A DNA stretch of 64,000 nt, taken from contig NZ_LMQC01000019.1 of NCBI RefSeq assembly GCF_001424485.1, forward strand, positions 310,001 to 374,000. Direction: 5' to 3'. The position numbers and the translations under genes were made by a program. Source of the stretch: Modestobacter sp. Leaf380. GTDB lineage: Bacteria > Actinomycetota > Actinomycetes > Mycobacteriales > Geodermatophilaceae. This document shows, in pieces, positions 32,701 to 40,932 of this stretch. The notes under the pieces were generated by a model that made no database searches, was not told where the DNA came from, and saw only the letters and a program-made list of their open reading frames with translations. Each line of letters begins with the position of its first letter. Within the stretch, counting starts at the first letter, position 1.

Positions 32701-34781
32701 AGGACCAGCGCGCCCAGGCCGTCGTCCTCGGCGTCCCCGCGCCAGACCGCGGAGACCGCGTCGGTGAACCGGCGGGGGAGGGAGTCCAGCGCGGGGATCG
32801 CACCCGTCGGGGTGGCCAGGCCGAAGTCGTAGACCCAGGCCAGCGGCGCGCCGATCCGGTCGATCTCGTAGGGCCGCTCGTCGACGACGTCCACACCCAG
32901 GTGCTGCAGCACCGGCAGCACGTCGGACAGCAGCAGCCGCTCACCCACCCGGAAGACGGTCAGCCGGCGCTCGCCCGGGGCGGCGTCGCGCGGGGTCCAC
33001 AGCCGCAGCGACAGCTCACCCTCCGACAGCGACTCCAGCCGGTCCAGGTCGGCGACGGCGGTCGAGGCCGGGAAGTCCTCCTGGTAGGCGGCCGGGAAGG
33101 CGTCGGCGACCTGGGCCAGCCGGCGCTCGGCGTCCGCGCCGTACTCGGCGCCGAGCACGTCGGTGAGGTCGTCGGTCCAGCTGCGGGCGACCGCGGCCAG
33201 GGCGCGCTCCAGCTCACCGGCGTCGACATCGGGCAGCGAGGAGGCGCCGCGCTTGCCGATCGGCACCCGGACGACGAAGTGCAGCCGGGTCAGCACCGAC
33301 TCGGTGGACCGGGCGGTGTACTCGACGCTGGTGCCGCCCAGCCGCTCCAGCAGCAGCTTCTGCATCGCCAGCCGGACCTCGGTGGTGTACCGGTCGCGGG
33401 GCAGGTAGACCAGCGCGGAGAAGAACCGGCCGAAGGGGTCCCGGCGCAGGAAAAGGCGGGTCTGCCGACGCTCGCGCAGGTGCAGCACGGCCAGCGCGAC
33501 CGGCAGCAGCTCGTCCACGTCGACCTGCAGCAGCTCGTCGCGCGGGTAGGTCTCCAGGACGTCGAGCAGCTCCTTGCCGGTGTGGCTGTCGGCCTCCACG
33601 CCGGAGCGGGCCAGCACCGCCGCGGCCGTGCGCCGGACCAGCGGCACCTCGGTGACGCTGGCGGTGTACGCGCCGGTCGGGAACAGCCCGACGATCCGGT
33701 GCTGGCGGCCGCGGGTGCCCTGCGGGCCGGGCAGCGTGACGGCGACGACGTCCAGCCAGGCCGGGCGGTGCACCGTCGAGCGGACGTCGGCCTTGGTCAC
33801 CACGACCCGCCGTCCCACGACGTCGCGGGCCGCCGCGCCGATCGGCACCACCGGCGTGGACATGTCACCGTCGGCGCGCAGCACGCCCAGCCCGGTGCCG
33901 GGGACGGCGGCGGTCGCGGGGGAGCCGTCGGCGTCGACGACCAGGTCGACGTCCTTGGCGCCGAGGAAGACGAACGCGCCCTCGGCCATCCAGCGCAGCA
34001 GGGCGGCGGCCTCGTGCGGGTCGCCGAGCGCGGCGTCGGCCGGGTCGGACTCGTCCCACGGCTCGGCGTCCAGGAAGTGCGCCAGGTCCAGGGCGCGGTC
34101 ACGCAGCTTGGCGGCGTCCTCGTGCACCCCGCGGACGTCGGCCAGCACGGTGCGCAGCCCGGCGACGAGGTCGGCGGCGGCCTCGTCGTCGACCGGGCCG
34201 GCGAGGACCACGGCCATCCAGGACTCGGCGAGGGCGTCGGCGCCGCAGGTCTGCGGGTCCCCGGAGTCGCAGAACTCCAGCAGCTGCCCGGTGACGTCGC
34301 GGCGGACCACCACGACCGGGTGCACGACGTGCTCGAGCCCCACGCCCTGCCGGACGACCTCGGCGGTGACCGAGTCCACCAGGAACGGCATGTCGTCGGT
34401 GACGACGCGCAGCACGCCCGGGGTGCCGTCGGTGGGGCGTCGCAGGTCCACGGTGGCCGAGCCCTGCGGGCGGGTGGCGGCCAGCCGCAGGTGGTCCAGG
34501 GCCAGGCCGACCAGCTCGGCGGGCTCGTGGTCGACGACCTCGGCGGCCGGCTCGCCCCGGTAGTAGCGGTGCACCAGCGCCGGGACGTCGTCGGCGGTCA
34601 ACCCGGCCGGCAGCGCACCGACCTCGGCGGTGCCCAGCTCGGCGGCCCGGTCCAGCAGCTGCTGCTTCTCCCGGCGGGCCGCCTCCAGGGCGGCCAGGTC
34701 CGCCAGCCGCCCGCTGCCGCCCCCCGACGCCGTCCCCGCCGTCGAGGGCGGGGGACCAGGGAGGGTGCCGGGGCTCGCCAT
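29799..34781 (-). CDS. gdh: NAD-specific glutamate dehydrogenase, large (about 180 kDa) class
   Basis: 1660 residues, the usual size of the L_180 class known from Streptomyces and mycobacteria. It converts glutamate plus NAD to 2-oxoglutarate and ammonia. The central catalytic domain has [46 protein letters not shown], the conserved dinucleotide/substrate block with the catalytic Lys, and NKDN-like segments such as [15 protein letters not shown]. The N-terminal 600 residues hold ACT-like regulatory segments. In mycobacteria the enzyme is inhibited by unphosphorylated GarA, which is not in this window. ATG 34781 lacks a strong ribosome-binding site. The gene is divergent from the CHASE3 receptor. 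Its product supplies 2-oxoglutarate, the co-substrate of the neighbouring oxygenases; any link is only positional. Confidence 0.95.
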   Translation of the reverse strand: [1660 protein letters not shown]

Positions 34782-34911
34782 GCCTGGACGCTAGCCCTCC
34801 CGCGGCGCCTCGTCAGGTGGCGCACCGGTGGTCGTGCGGCTGCCCGCCAGGTCGCCGTGACGACACGGGCCGGGGGGTGACCCACCCGGCCGGCCGCAAG
34901 TCGGTCACACC

Positions 34912-34931
34912 CGCCGACTCCGCTGTCGGCG
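34912..34931. promoter_or_regulatory. Inverted repeat in the gdh/receptor intergenic region
   Basis: CGCCGAC and GTCGGCG form perfect 7-bp arms around a 6-base loop in the 220-base divergent gap (34782-35001). A candidate regulator site; no promoter hexamers are recognisable. Confidence 0.3.
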
Positions 34932-35001
34932 AGCCGTCCGGGGCCGAAACCGGTTCAGGACCCGGTCCCCCCGGAACCCCACCGATCGATGAAGGAGAAC
35001 C

Positions 35002-36603
35002 GTGAGCTCGCCTCAGCCCCTCCGCCGCCGCAGGTTCTCGGACCTCCGCACCGGCACGAGGTTGTCCCTCGGTTTCGCCGCCGCACTGCTGCCCCTGGTC
35101 GTGACCTCCTGGCTGACCGTGGACAACCTGCACACGCTGGACCAGAACACGGCCAGCGTGCTCCACACCAACGACGTGCTGGACCGCTTCCAGGACGTGC
35201 GCAGTGCCATCACCGCCGCCGAGACCAGCCAGCGGGGCTACCTCGTCACCGCCGAGGAGAGCTACCTGGCCCCGTTCACGACCGCGCAGCGCGACGTCGG
35301 GACGGCGCTGGACGCCGTCGCCGAGCTGACGGCCGACAACGCCGTCCAGCAGGACCGGATCGCCACCCTCCGACCGCTGGTCCAGCAGAAGTTCGACGAG
35401 ATGCAGTCGACCATCGACGTCCTGGGCGACGCCGGCTTCGAGGCCGCCCAGGCGATCGTGCTGACCAACGCGGGACAGGCCGTCGGCGAGCAGATCGACG
35501 GCCTGATCACCGACGGCGAGGACACGGAGTCCGCGCTGCTCACCACCCGGTCGGACTCCTCGACGGCGGCCGCCACCCAGACGCGGAACACCGTGTACCT
35601 GGCCCTCGTGCTGGGCGCGCTGGCCGTCGTCGCGATCGCCGTCCTGCTCACCCGCGGCATCTCCGGGCCCCTCCGGCGCAGCGTGCACGTCCTCGAGGGG
35701 CTGGCCGACGGACGACTGGACCAGACCCTCGACGTCGACACCCGCGACGAGGTCGGCGACATGGCCCGGGCGCTCAACCGGGCCGTGGGGTCCCTGGCCA
35801 CCGCGATGCGGGCCATCGACGCCAACGCCCAGACCCTGTCCGCAGCGTCGGAGGAGATGATGGCGACCTCCACCCAGCTCTCGGGCAACGCCTCCTCCTC
35901 CGCTCGCCAGGTGGAGGCCGTCTCGTCGGCCACCACACAGGTCTCCACCGCCGTCGGCACCGTTGCGGCCGGCACCGAGGAGATGGGGGCCTCCATCCGG
36001 GAGATCGCCCAGAACGCCACCCAGGCCTCCGAGGTCGCCCAGCGGGCGGTCGCCTCCGCCGCCACGACCACCACGACGGTCGCCAAGCTGGGGGCCTCGT
36101 CCCAGGAGATCGGTGCCGTGGTCAAGGTGATCACCAGCATCGCCGAGCAGACCAACCTGCTCGCCCTCAACGCCACCATCGAGGCCGCCCGCGCCGGCGA
36201 GGCCGGCAAGGGCTTCGCCGTCGTCGCCAACGAGGTCAAGGAGCTCGCCCAGGAGACCGCGAAGGCGACCGAGGACATCACCCGCCGCATCGCCGCCATC
36301 CAGAACGACACGGTGGAGGCCAGCGCGGCCATCCAGGAGATCTCCGACATCGTCAGTCAGATCAGCGACCGGCAGGCCACCATCGCCTCGGCCGTCGAGG
36401 AGCAGACCGCGACGACCACGGAGATGGCCCGCAACGTGTCCGACGCCGCGTCCAACGCCCAGCAGATCGTCGCCAGCGTCGCCGAGGTGTCGACCACCAC
36501 CGCGGAGACGACGGCGGGGGCGGCGAACACCGCCCAGGCGGCCGACGAGCTGGCCCGGATGGCCGGCGGCCTCCAGCAGCTGGTCGGTCAGTTCCGGTAC
36601 TGA
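35002..36603 (+). CDS. Methyl-accepting chemotaxis protein with CHASE3 sensor
   Basis: 533 residues. A membrane helix at about 20-40 leads to an extracytoplasmic helical CHASE3 domain (about 45-190; [26 protein letters not shown] is its signature), a second helix [20 protein letters not shown], a HAMP domain (about 215-268) and the signalling domain with the highly conserved hairpin tip [39 protein letters not shown]. It should signal to CheA/CheW, which are not encoded here. GTG 35002 is supported by AAGGAGAA at 34991-34999. Very similar in its signalling tip to the receptor encoded at 60089-61687. Confidence 0.93.
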   Translation: MSSPQPLRRRRFSDLRTGTRLSLGFAAALLPLVVTSWLTVDNLHTLDQNTASVLHTNDVLDRFQDVRSAITAAETSQRGYLVTAEESYLAPFTTAQRDVGTALDAVAELTADNAVQQDRIATLRPLVQQKFDEMQSTIDVLGDAGFEAAQAIVLTNAGQAVGEQIDGLITDGEDTESALLTTRSDSSTAAATQTRNTVYLALVLGALAVVAIAVLLTRGISGPLRRSVHVLEGLADGRLDQTLDVDTRDEVGDMARALNRAVGSLATAMRAIDANAQTLSAASEEMMATSTQLSGNASSSARQVEAVSSATTQVSTAVGTVAAGTEEMGASIREIAQNATQASEVAQRAVASAATTTTTVAKLGASSQEIGAVVKVITSIAEQTNLLALNATIEAARAGEAGKGFAVVANEVKELAQETAKATEDITRRIAAIQNDTVEASAAIQEISDIVSQISDRQATIASAVEEQTATTTEMARNVSDAASNAQQIVASVAEVSTTTAETTAGAANTAQAADELARMAGGLQQLVGQFRY

Positions 36604-36621
36604 GCGAGCGGTCGTGGGTGG

Positions 36622-37011
36622 TCAGTCCGCGCGGACCCGCAGCGGGAGCAGCAGCTCGGCGATCCAGCTGAAGACCGCGATCAGGAAGCCACCCACGACC
36701 GCCGTCCAGAACCCGTCGACCTCGAGCCGGTCGCTGATCGCCGCGGTGATCCCCAGCAGGGCCGCGTTGACCACCAGCAGGAACAACCCGAGCGTCAGGA
36801 CGACGAAGGGCAACGAGAACAGCCGCACCACCGGGCCCACGATCGAGTTCACCACCGCGAACAGCAGCGCGACCCACAGGAAGGTGCCGGTCTCACCGAA
36901 CGTGCCGTCGGGGTTGCCGATGACGGTGATGCCGCTGACCAGCTGGGTGACCACGTAGATGATCACGGCCAGGACGACGACTCGGAGGGCGAACTTCACG
37001 AGTGTGGACAC
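36622..37011 (-). CDS. Phage-holin-family-like membrane protein (mycobacterial 4-TMS type)
   Basis: 129 residues, four hydrophobic segments: FALRVVVLAVIIYVVTQLVSG, FLWVALLFAVVNSIVGPVVRLFSL, FVVLTLGLFLLVVNAALLGITA and FWTAVVGGFLIAVFSWIAELLL. NSIVGPVVRLFSLPFVVLTLGLF is the block shared by proteins called phage holin family or DUF360-like; these are ordinary chromosomal proteins, not evidence of a prophage. GTG 37011 (VSTLVKFALR) is preferred over the upstream start. Function unknown. It converges on the chemotaxis gene with 18 bases between. Confidence 0.8.
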   Translation of the reverse strand: MSTLVKFALRVVVLAVIIYVVTQLVSGITVIGNPDGTFGETGTFLWVALLFAVVNSIVGPVVRLFSLPFVVLTLGLFLLVVNAALLGITAAISDRLEVDGFWTAVVGGFLIAVFSWIAELLLPLRVRAD

Positions 37012-37110
37012 GCCGCAGACGGTAGCGGCGGTGATCACGGTCGGCCCGTCCGGCGCCCCGCCGCCGAGCTGCCCTGCTGTCCCACTGCCTGCTGCCCTGC
37101 TGCCTGCTGC

Positions 37111-37416
37111 TCAGCCGCCCGCCGAGCGCCGCCCCGCCCGGGAGCCCACCCACACCGGCAGCGGCCACCCCAGCAGGGCCAGCGTCGCCAGCGCCGGTCC
37201 GGCGCTCGGGCCGCTGGACAGCGGCCCGACCCCGGTGGCCGCCGTCGTCCAGCTGCACGACCAGCCCGGCGGCGCCCAGGTCCACTCCGCCCGGCCGTAC
37301 ACGGAGGTGCCCGCACCCAGCTCGCAGCTGTCGCCGGCCCACAGGTACACGCCCCACCAGCCGATGACGAGCAGCGCCCCGACGGCCCACGACAGGATCA
37401 GCAGCATCCGGGTCAT
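37111..37416 (-). CDS. Hypothetical small membrane protein
   Basis: 101 residues. One strong N-terminal membrane helix (MLLILSWAVGALLVIGWWGVYLWAG), a short exposed segment with two Cys (DSCELGAG and PGWSCSWTT), a second weaker hydrophobic stretch (ALATLALLGWPLPVWVG) and a basic tail. The paired Cys outside the membrane may form a disulfide. ATG 37416 with a G-rich stretch before it. I do not recognise a family. Between it and the holin-like gene lies a CTGC-rich low-complexity stretch (about 37071-37112). Confidence 0.5.
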   Translation of the reverse strand: MTRMLLILSWAVGALLVIGWWGVYLWAGDSCELGAGTSVYGRAEWTWAPPGWSCSWTTAATGVGPLSSGPSAGPALATLALLGWPLPVWVGSRAGRRSAGG

Positions 37417-37521
37417 GCCCCCACGCTCGCGCACGGACCCCGGCCGGGGCATCCACCCGTGGGCTGACCGGAGCCCGGTGGGGCCGTGCCCGGGTGGGAC
37501 CGCTCCCGGTGGGGGCACCCT

Positions 37522-38016
37522 GTGCCGGTGACCGACCACGACACCCGCCGGCCGCGGCCCGGCGGGGTCGACCTCCGGGTCCCCACCCGCGAGCTGGCCA
37601 TCGAGGCCCTGCTGGTGGCCCTGCTCGCCGGCGCGGGAGCGGTCCTGTGGCCGACCACCCTCACCCCGCTCGCGGTCCTGTGCCTCGCGCTCGCCGTCGG
37701 CGTCGGCGTGGGCGCCGGTCTCCGGGCGGTGGGCGGTGCGGTCGCGCACCCCGAGGGACACCTGACCGTGGGCTCGCTGTCGGGCACGGCCCGGTACGAG
37801 ATGGAGGACGTGCTGGACGTCGTCGCCGCACCGGTGTCCCACGACCCCGGACAGGGCCCGCCGATCCCCCTGGGGTGGGGTGCCGAGCTGGTGCTGAGGT
37901 CCGGGGTCGACGTCCCGCTGCCGTGCACCCGGGTGCCGTCGCTGCCCGCCCTGCGCCGACGGCTGGACCGGCAGGTCGAGGACCTCAGGGCCTGGCTCGA
38001 GGAGGGGCCACCCTGA
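37522..38016 (+). CDS. Small membrane protein, PH-like domain (hypothetical)
   Basis: About 164 residues. Two adjacent membrane helices (LAIEALLVALLAGAGAVLWP, TPLAVLCLALAVGVGVGAGLRAVGG) are followed by a beta-rich segment (HLTVGSLSGTARYEMEDVLDVVAAP, ELVLRSGVDVPLPCTRVPSLPALRRRLDRQ) of the kind seen in bacterial PH-domain/DUF304-like proteins. The function is unknown. Both GTG 37522 and 37528 are possible; GGTGGGGG at 37508-37515 favours 37522. It is divergent from the 101-residue membrane protein. Confidence 0.55.
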   Translation: MPVTDHDTRRPRPGGVDLRVPTRELAIEALLVALLAGAGAVLWPTTLTPLAVLCLALAVGVGVGAGLRAVGGAVAHPEGHLTVGSLSGTARYEMEDVLDVVAAPVSHDPGQGPPIPLGWGAELVLRSGVDVPLPCTRVPSLPALRRRLDRQVEDLRAWLEEGPP

Positions 38017-38057
38017 CGGCACCCTCGCTCGGCCTGGGCGGGACCCGATGATGCCCT

Positions 38058-38099
38058 CGTCTGGACCTCTCTAGCCCACGGCCTAGACAGCTGCAGACG
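38058..38099. repeat. Imperfect inverted repeat containing CTAG
   Basis: Arms 38058-38074 and 38083-38099 match at 14 of 17 positions (CGTCTG outside, TCTAG inside), loop of 8 bases. A second hairpin follows (38109-38119 with 38132-38142, one mismatch). Together they lie 42 bases behind the PH-like gene and may end its transcript. The remaining 116 bases before the AEC gene (38143-38258) show no gene; one 9-bp inverted pair, GGCCGGTCC/GGACCGGCC, spans it. Confidence 0.55.
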
Positions 38100-38258
38100 A
38101 CGACATGCGGGGCTCCGGCGCGGCGGGAACAGCCGGCGCCCCGGCGTGCTTGACTACGGGTGGCCGGTCCGGTCCATGCCCCCGGGCCTCACCCACGTCG
38201 CCACGAGCGACCACTCGCCGCGAGGCGGCTGTCGGACCGGCCCCCACTCCTCGATCGC

Positions 38259-39176
38259 TCAGCCCAGCAGCGCCGAGACGCCCAGCAGCACCGGGATCGA
38301 GCCCGCCGTCGTCAGGGTGACCGTCTGCTGGGCGATGCGCTGACCGGTGTCGTAGGCGACCGCGTACGTGTAGACGTTCTGCGCCGTCGGCAGCGCGCAC
38401 AGCACCACGGCGACGAAGAGGTCGGTGCCGGTGAGGCCGAGCGCGGCCCCCAGCGCCCACGCCGTCCCCGGCATGACCACCAGCTTGAGCGCGGTCGCCA
38501 GCAGCACCGCCCCACGGTCGGGGCCGCGGCCGGGCACCGGCGCCCCGTGCAGCGAGATGCCGTAGGCCAGCAGGACCGCCGGGATGGCGAAGGAGGCCAG
38601 CAGGGTCAGCGGCTCGAGCACCAGCTCGGGCACCGTCCACCCCAGGGCGCCGACCACCAGGCCGAGCACCGAGGCGACCAGCACCGGGTTTCGGAAGGGC
38701 GCGGTGAGCCGCACCCAGCGGGGGGTGCCGTCGTCCGGGCCGGACAGGTCCAGCGCGACCACCGCGGCCGGCACGAAGACGACCAGCTGGAACAGCAGCA
38801 GCGGGGCCACCAGCGTCGCGTCACCCAGCACGTGCACCGCGATCGGGATCCCGAGGTTCGCGCTGTTGACCATCCCGGCCGACAGCGCGCCGATCGTCGT
38901 CCGGCCCACGCCCCACCGGCGCACCGCGCCGACCGCCAGGAACACCCCCGCGCAGACCAGCGCAGCGGACGAGGTCACCCACAGCGTCCCGGAGAACACC
39001 TGCCCCAGATCCGCGGCGACCAGCGTGGTGAACAGCAGCGCCGGGGTGGCCACCCGGAACGACACCTGGGCCAGCACCACCTGCGCGCCGTCGGGCAGCA
39101 CGCCACGCCGGGCCGCGACGTAGCCGACCGCGATGATCAGCCCGATCACCACGAACCCGGTCAGGACCCCCGTCAC
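38259..39176 (-). CDS. AEC-family (auxin efflux carrier-like) permease
   Basis: 305 residues, about ten hydrophobic segments. The opening VTGVLTGFVVIGLIIAVGYVAARRGVLP, the NSANLGIPIAVHVLG break in helix 5 and the second-half ALPTAQNVYTYAVAYDTG are AEC/BART-superfamily features; these carriers export or exchange organic acids or small amphipathic compounds. GTG 39176 gives a typical family N-terminus; the upstream reading is proline-rich and unlike the family. The substrate cannot be told from sequence. Confidence 0.88.
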   Translation of the reverse strand: MTGVLTGFVVIGLIIAVGYVAARRGVLPDGAQVVLAQVSFRVATPALLFTTLVAADLGQVFSGTLWVTSSAALVCAGVFLAVGAVRRWGVGRTTIGALSAGMVNSANLGIPIAVHVLGDATLVAPLLLFQLVVFVPAAVVALDLSGPDDGTPRWVRLTAPFRNPVLVASVLGLVVGALGWTVPELVLEPLTLLASFAIPAVLLAYGISLHGAPVPGRGPDRGAVLLATALKLVVMPGTAWALGAALGLTGTDLFVAVVLCALPTAQNVYTYAVAYDTGQRIAQQTVTLTTAGSIPVLLGVSALLG

Positions 39177-39296
39177 GCGGGCGGCAGGCGGGTCGGCACG
39201 CCCCCCAGTCTGCGGCCCGGCCCCCGCGTGGCACCGAGTGCACCCCTGGTCTGCCCACCGGGCCCGGGAGACCAGCACCACCGCCCACTCGACGGG

Positions 39297-39584
39297 CTAC
39301 GGCGCCGGGACGACGACCTCGGCCTCCGTCGGGCCGCCGCACTCGGCGGTGCCGCCCACCCGCACGAACTCCGGCTCCACCGTCGACTCGGTCACCACGA
39401 CACCGGACTCGAGCACCCGGACGGTGACCTCTGAGGGGCGGCCCTCCAGCAGGGCGCACGCCGCGCGGCCGGCCGCGTCCACCTGGAGGGTCGGGTACCC
39501 GGGCTCGCCGAGTGAGCAGTCACGGTCGCTTCGGGCGCCCCGAAGGGACCGTGGGTGCTCACGCGACGGGTGGGGACGGGTCAC
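39297..39584 (-). CDS. Hypothetical small protein, uncertain start
   Basis: 95 codons, GTG start. The C-terminal two thirds (YPTLQVDAAGRAACALLEGRPSEVTVRVLESGVVVTESTVEPEFVRVGGTAECGGPTEAEVVVPAP) has alternating hydrophobic residues and two Cys, as in a small secreted beta domain, and has good codon use. The first 30 residues are Arg-rich and encoded across a 24-bp-arm hairpin (39512-39562), so they are probably not protein. It could be a shortened remnant of a larger secreted protein. No internal start is convincing. Confidence 0.35.
   Translation of the reverse strand: MTRPHPSREHPRSLRGARSDRDCSLGEPGYPTLQVDAAGRAACALLEGRPSEVTVRVLESGVVVTESTVEPEFVRVGGTAECGGPTEAEVVVPAP
39512..39562. repeat. Long inverted repeat (24-bp arms, 3-base loop)
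   Basis: Arms 39512-39535 and 39539-39562 pair as GTGAGCA-nn-CACGGTC-n-CTTCGGG, 21 of 24 positions, around the loop CGC. This is the strongest hairpin in the window. It sits between a doubtful minus-strand reading frame and the TVP38 gene, 46 bases ahead of the latter's start. Confidence 0.8.
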
Positions 39585-39607
39585 AGGGCGGGCGGCAGAC
39601 TGGGGGA

Positions 39608-40276
39608 GTGCGACGGGGCCGGGTGACGACGGCGCAGGCCGTGCGGGCCGGGCTGCTGGTCGCCCTGGTGCTGACCGGGCTCGTCGTGGCGCTGACCGTC
39701 GACCTGCCGTCGGTGACGGTGGTGCGGGGCTGGCTGGCCGACGCGGGCGCGTGGGGCTGGGTCGGGCTGATCGCGCTCAGCGCGCTGGCCACGCTGGCGC
39801 CGGTGCCGCGGACGGCGCTGAGCGTGCTGGCCGGGGTGGTCGCCGGGTTCTGGGGCGGGCTGGCGGTGGCCTGGGTGAGCGGCGTGCTGGGCGCGGCGGC
39901 CGGCTACGGGCTGGCCCGGGCGCTGGGCCGGGACACCGTGGAGCGGCTGGCGGGCCCGCGGCTGGCCCGGGCCGACGCGGCACTGAGCGGCCGCGGGTTC
40001 CTGGCCACGGTGCTCGGCCGCCTCACCCCGGTCGCCCCGTTCACGCTGGTCAGCTACGCGGCCGGGCTGTCGGGCATCCGGTGGTCTGCCTACCTGGCCG
40101 GCTCGGCGCTGGGGCTGCTGCCGGGCACCGTGCTGCACGTGGGCATCGGCGCGACCGTGGGTTCGACGGGCGGCGGCTGGACGCTGCTGGTCAGCGCCGT
40201 CCCGCTCGTCGTCGTCGTGGTGGTGGCCGTGGTGCTCACCCGCCGACGGCGTCTGCAGCGTTCTACACCCCTCTAG
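39608..40276 (+). CDS. TVP38/TMEM64-family (SNARE-associated/DedA-like) membrane protein
   Basis: 222 residues, about six hydrophobic segments. The conserved core GWVGLIALSALATLAPVPRTALSVLAGVVAGFWGGLAVAWVSGVLGAAAGYGLARALGRD and GRGFLATVLGRLTPVAPFTLVSYAAGLSGI has the re-entrant FSGLAG-like and R-x-x-P-x-x-P motifs of the family, whose members are thought to be lipid scramblases or flippases. GTG 39608 or 39623 could be the start; neither has a well-spaced ribosome-binding site. The stop TAG is in a short CTAG-containing segment shared with the end of the opposite gene. Confidence 0.85.
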   Translation: MRRGRVTTAQAVRAGLLVALVLTGLVVALTVDLPSVTVVRGWLADAGAWGWVGLIALSALATLAPVPRTALSVLAGVVAGFWGGLAVAWVSGVLGAAAGYGLARALGRDTVERLAGPRLARADAALSGRGFLATVLGRLTPVAPFTLVSYAAGLSGIRWSAYLAGSALGLLPGTVLHVGIGATVGSTGGGWTLLVSAVPLVVVVVVAVVLTRRRRLQRSTPL

Positions 40277-40304
40277 CGTCAGGGGAAGACAGCCCCAGAC
40301 GGGT

Positions 40305-40904
40305 CTAGGGGACGTCGACCGTCGTCGTCACCCGGACGACGGAGGGCTCCGCGGGGACCGAGCCGAAGCCGAACCGCACCGGTGGGTCGACGCGGGCCAG
40401 CCCGCCGAGGGGGGCGCCGTCCCAGCTGGCGGAGACGGTGCGCAGCCGGTGCAGGTCCTGCACGCCGTACCACTCGGTGCGCCCGTTCCCGGCCGAGCCG
40501 CGGGTGTGCAGGCCGGTGAGCAGCTGTGCCGGGCCGTCGAGCAGGCCGACCCAGGCGGGGGTGCGGGCCAGCGGGGGAGGGACGGCGCGCAGCAGCCAGC
40601 CCAGGCCCGGACGGCGCCCGGCGCGCACCCGCAGCCGCAGCGGTCCGGCGTCCACCGCCCAGTGCTCGGCTTCCCGCCCGACGGCGACGTCGACGACCCG
40701 GACCTCGTCGAAGGAGTAGGTGGCGGCGACGAAGTCGGCGAGCTCGGCGGTCTGGGCGAGCAGGGTGCGGTGCCCGTCGGCGCGCTCGACCATCACGTCG
40801 GACACCGCGCCCAGCGGGGAGCGCGGCCAGTGGCCCAGCACGAGCCGGGTGCCCGACGTCGTCCCGGTGCCGAGGATCCAGCCGTCGAAGCGTTCGCGCG
40901 TCAC
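40305..40904 (-). CDS. Hypothetical cytoplasmic protein
   Basis: 199 residues, GTG start at 40904. No membrane segments. It opens with RFDGWILGTGTTSGTRLVLGHWPRSPLGAVSDVMVERADGHRTLLAQ and ends in strands with PPVRFGFGSVPAEPSVVRVTTTVDV. The many beta strands and a WYGVQDLHRL segment suggest a lipocalin- or acetoacetate-decarboxylase-like barrel, but I do not recognise a family. Its codon use is like its neighbours'. It is divergent from the AAA ATPase gene (77 bases) and converges on the TVP38 gene (28 bases). Confidence 0.65.
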   Translation of the reverse strand: MTRERFDGWILGTGTTSGTRLVLGHWPRSPLGAVSDVMVERADGHRTLLAQTAELADFVAATYSFDEVRVVDVAVGREAEHWAVDAGPLRLRVRAGRRPGLGWLLRAVPPPLARTPAWVGLLDGPAQLLTGLHTRGSAGNGRTEWYGVQDLHRLRTVSASWDGAPLGGLARVDPPVRFGFGSVPAEPSVVRVTTTVDVP

Positions 40905-40932
40905 CCCGGGGGACTGCCCACCGCGACACGCG

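Noticed and set aside
29625-34880. A 1751-codon open frame on the + strand antisense to the glutamate dehydrogenase gene
   Set aside because: Its product is low in hydrophobic core residues and full of Gly, Arg, His and Gln as expected for antisense reading of GC-rich codons; the minus-strand gene is a clear large glutamate dehydrogenase.
36622-37011. Phage holin annotation as a hint of a prophage
   Set aside because: The family is a widespread chromosomal membrane protein group; no endolysin, capsid, integrase or attachment site lies nearby.
38083-38640. A 185-codon minus-strand frame over the end of the AEC gene
   Set aside because: Out of phase with the clear AEC transporter reading; Arg/Gly/Ala-rich and overlaps the two hairpins behind the PH-like gene.
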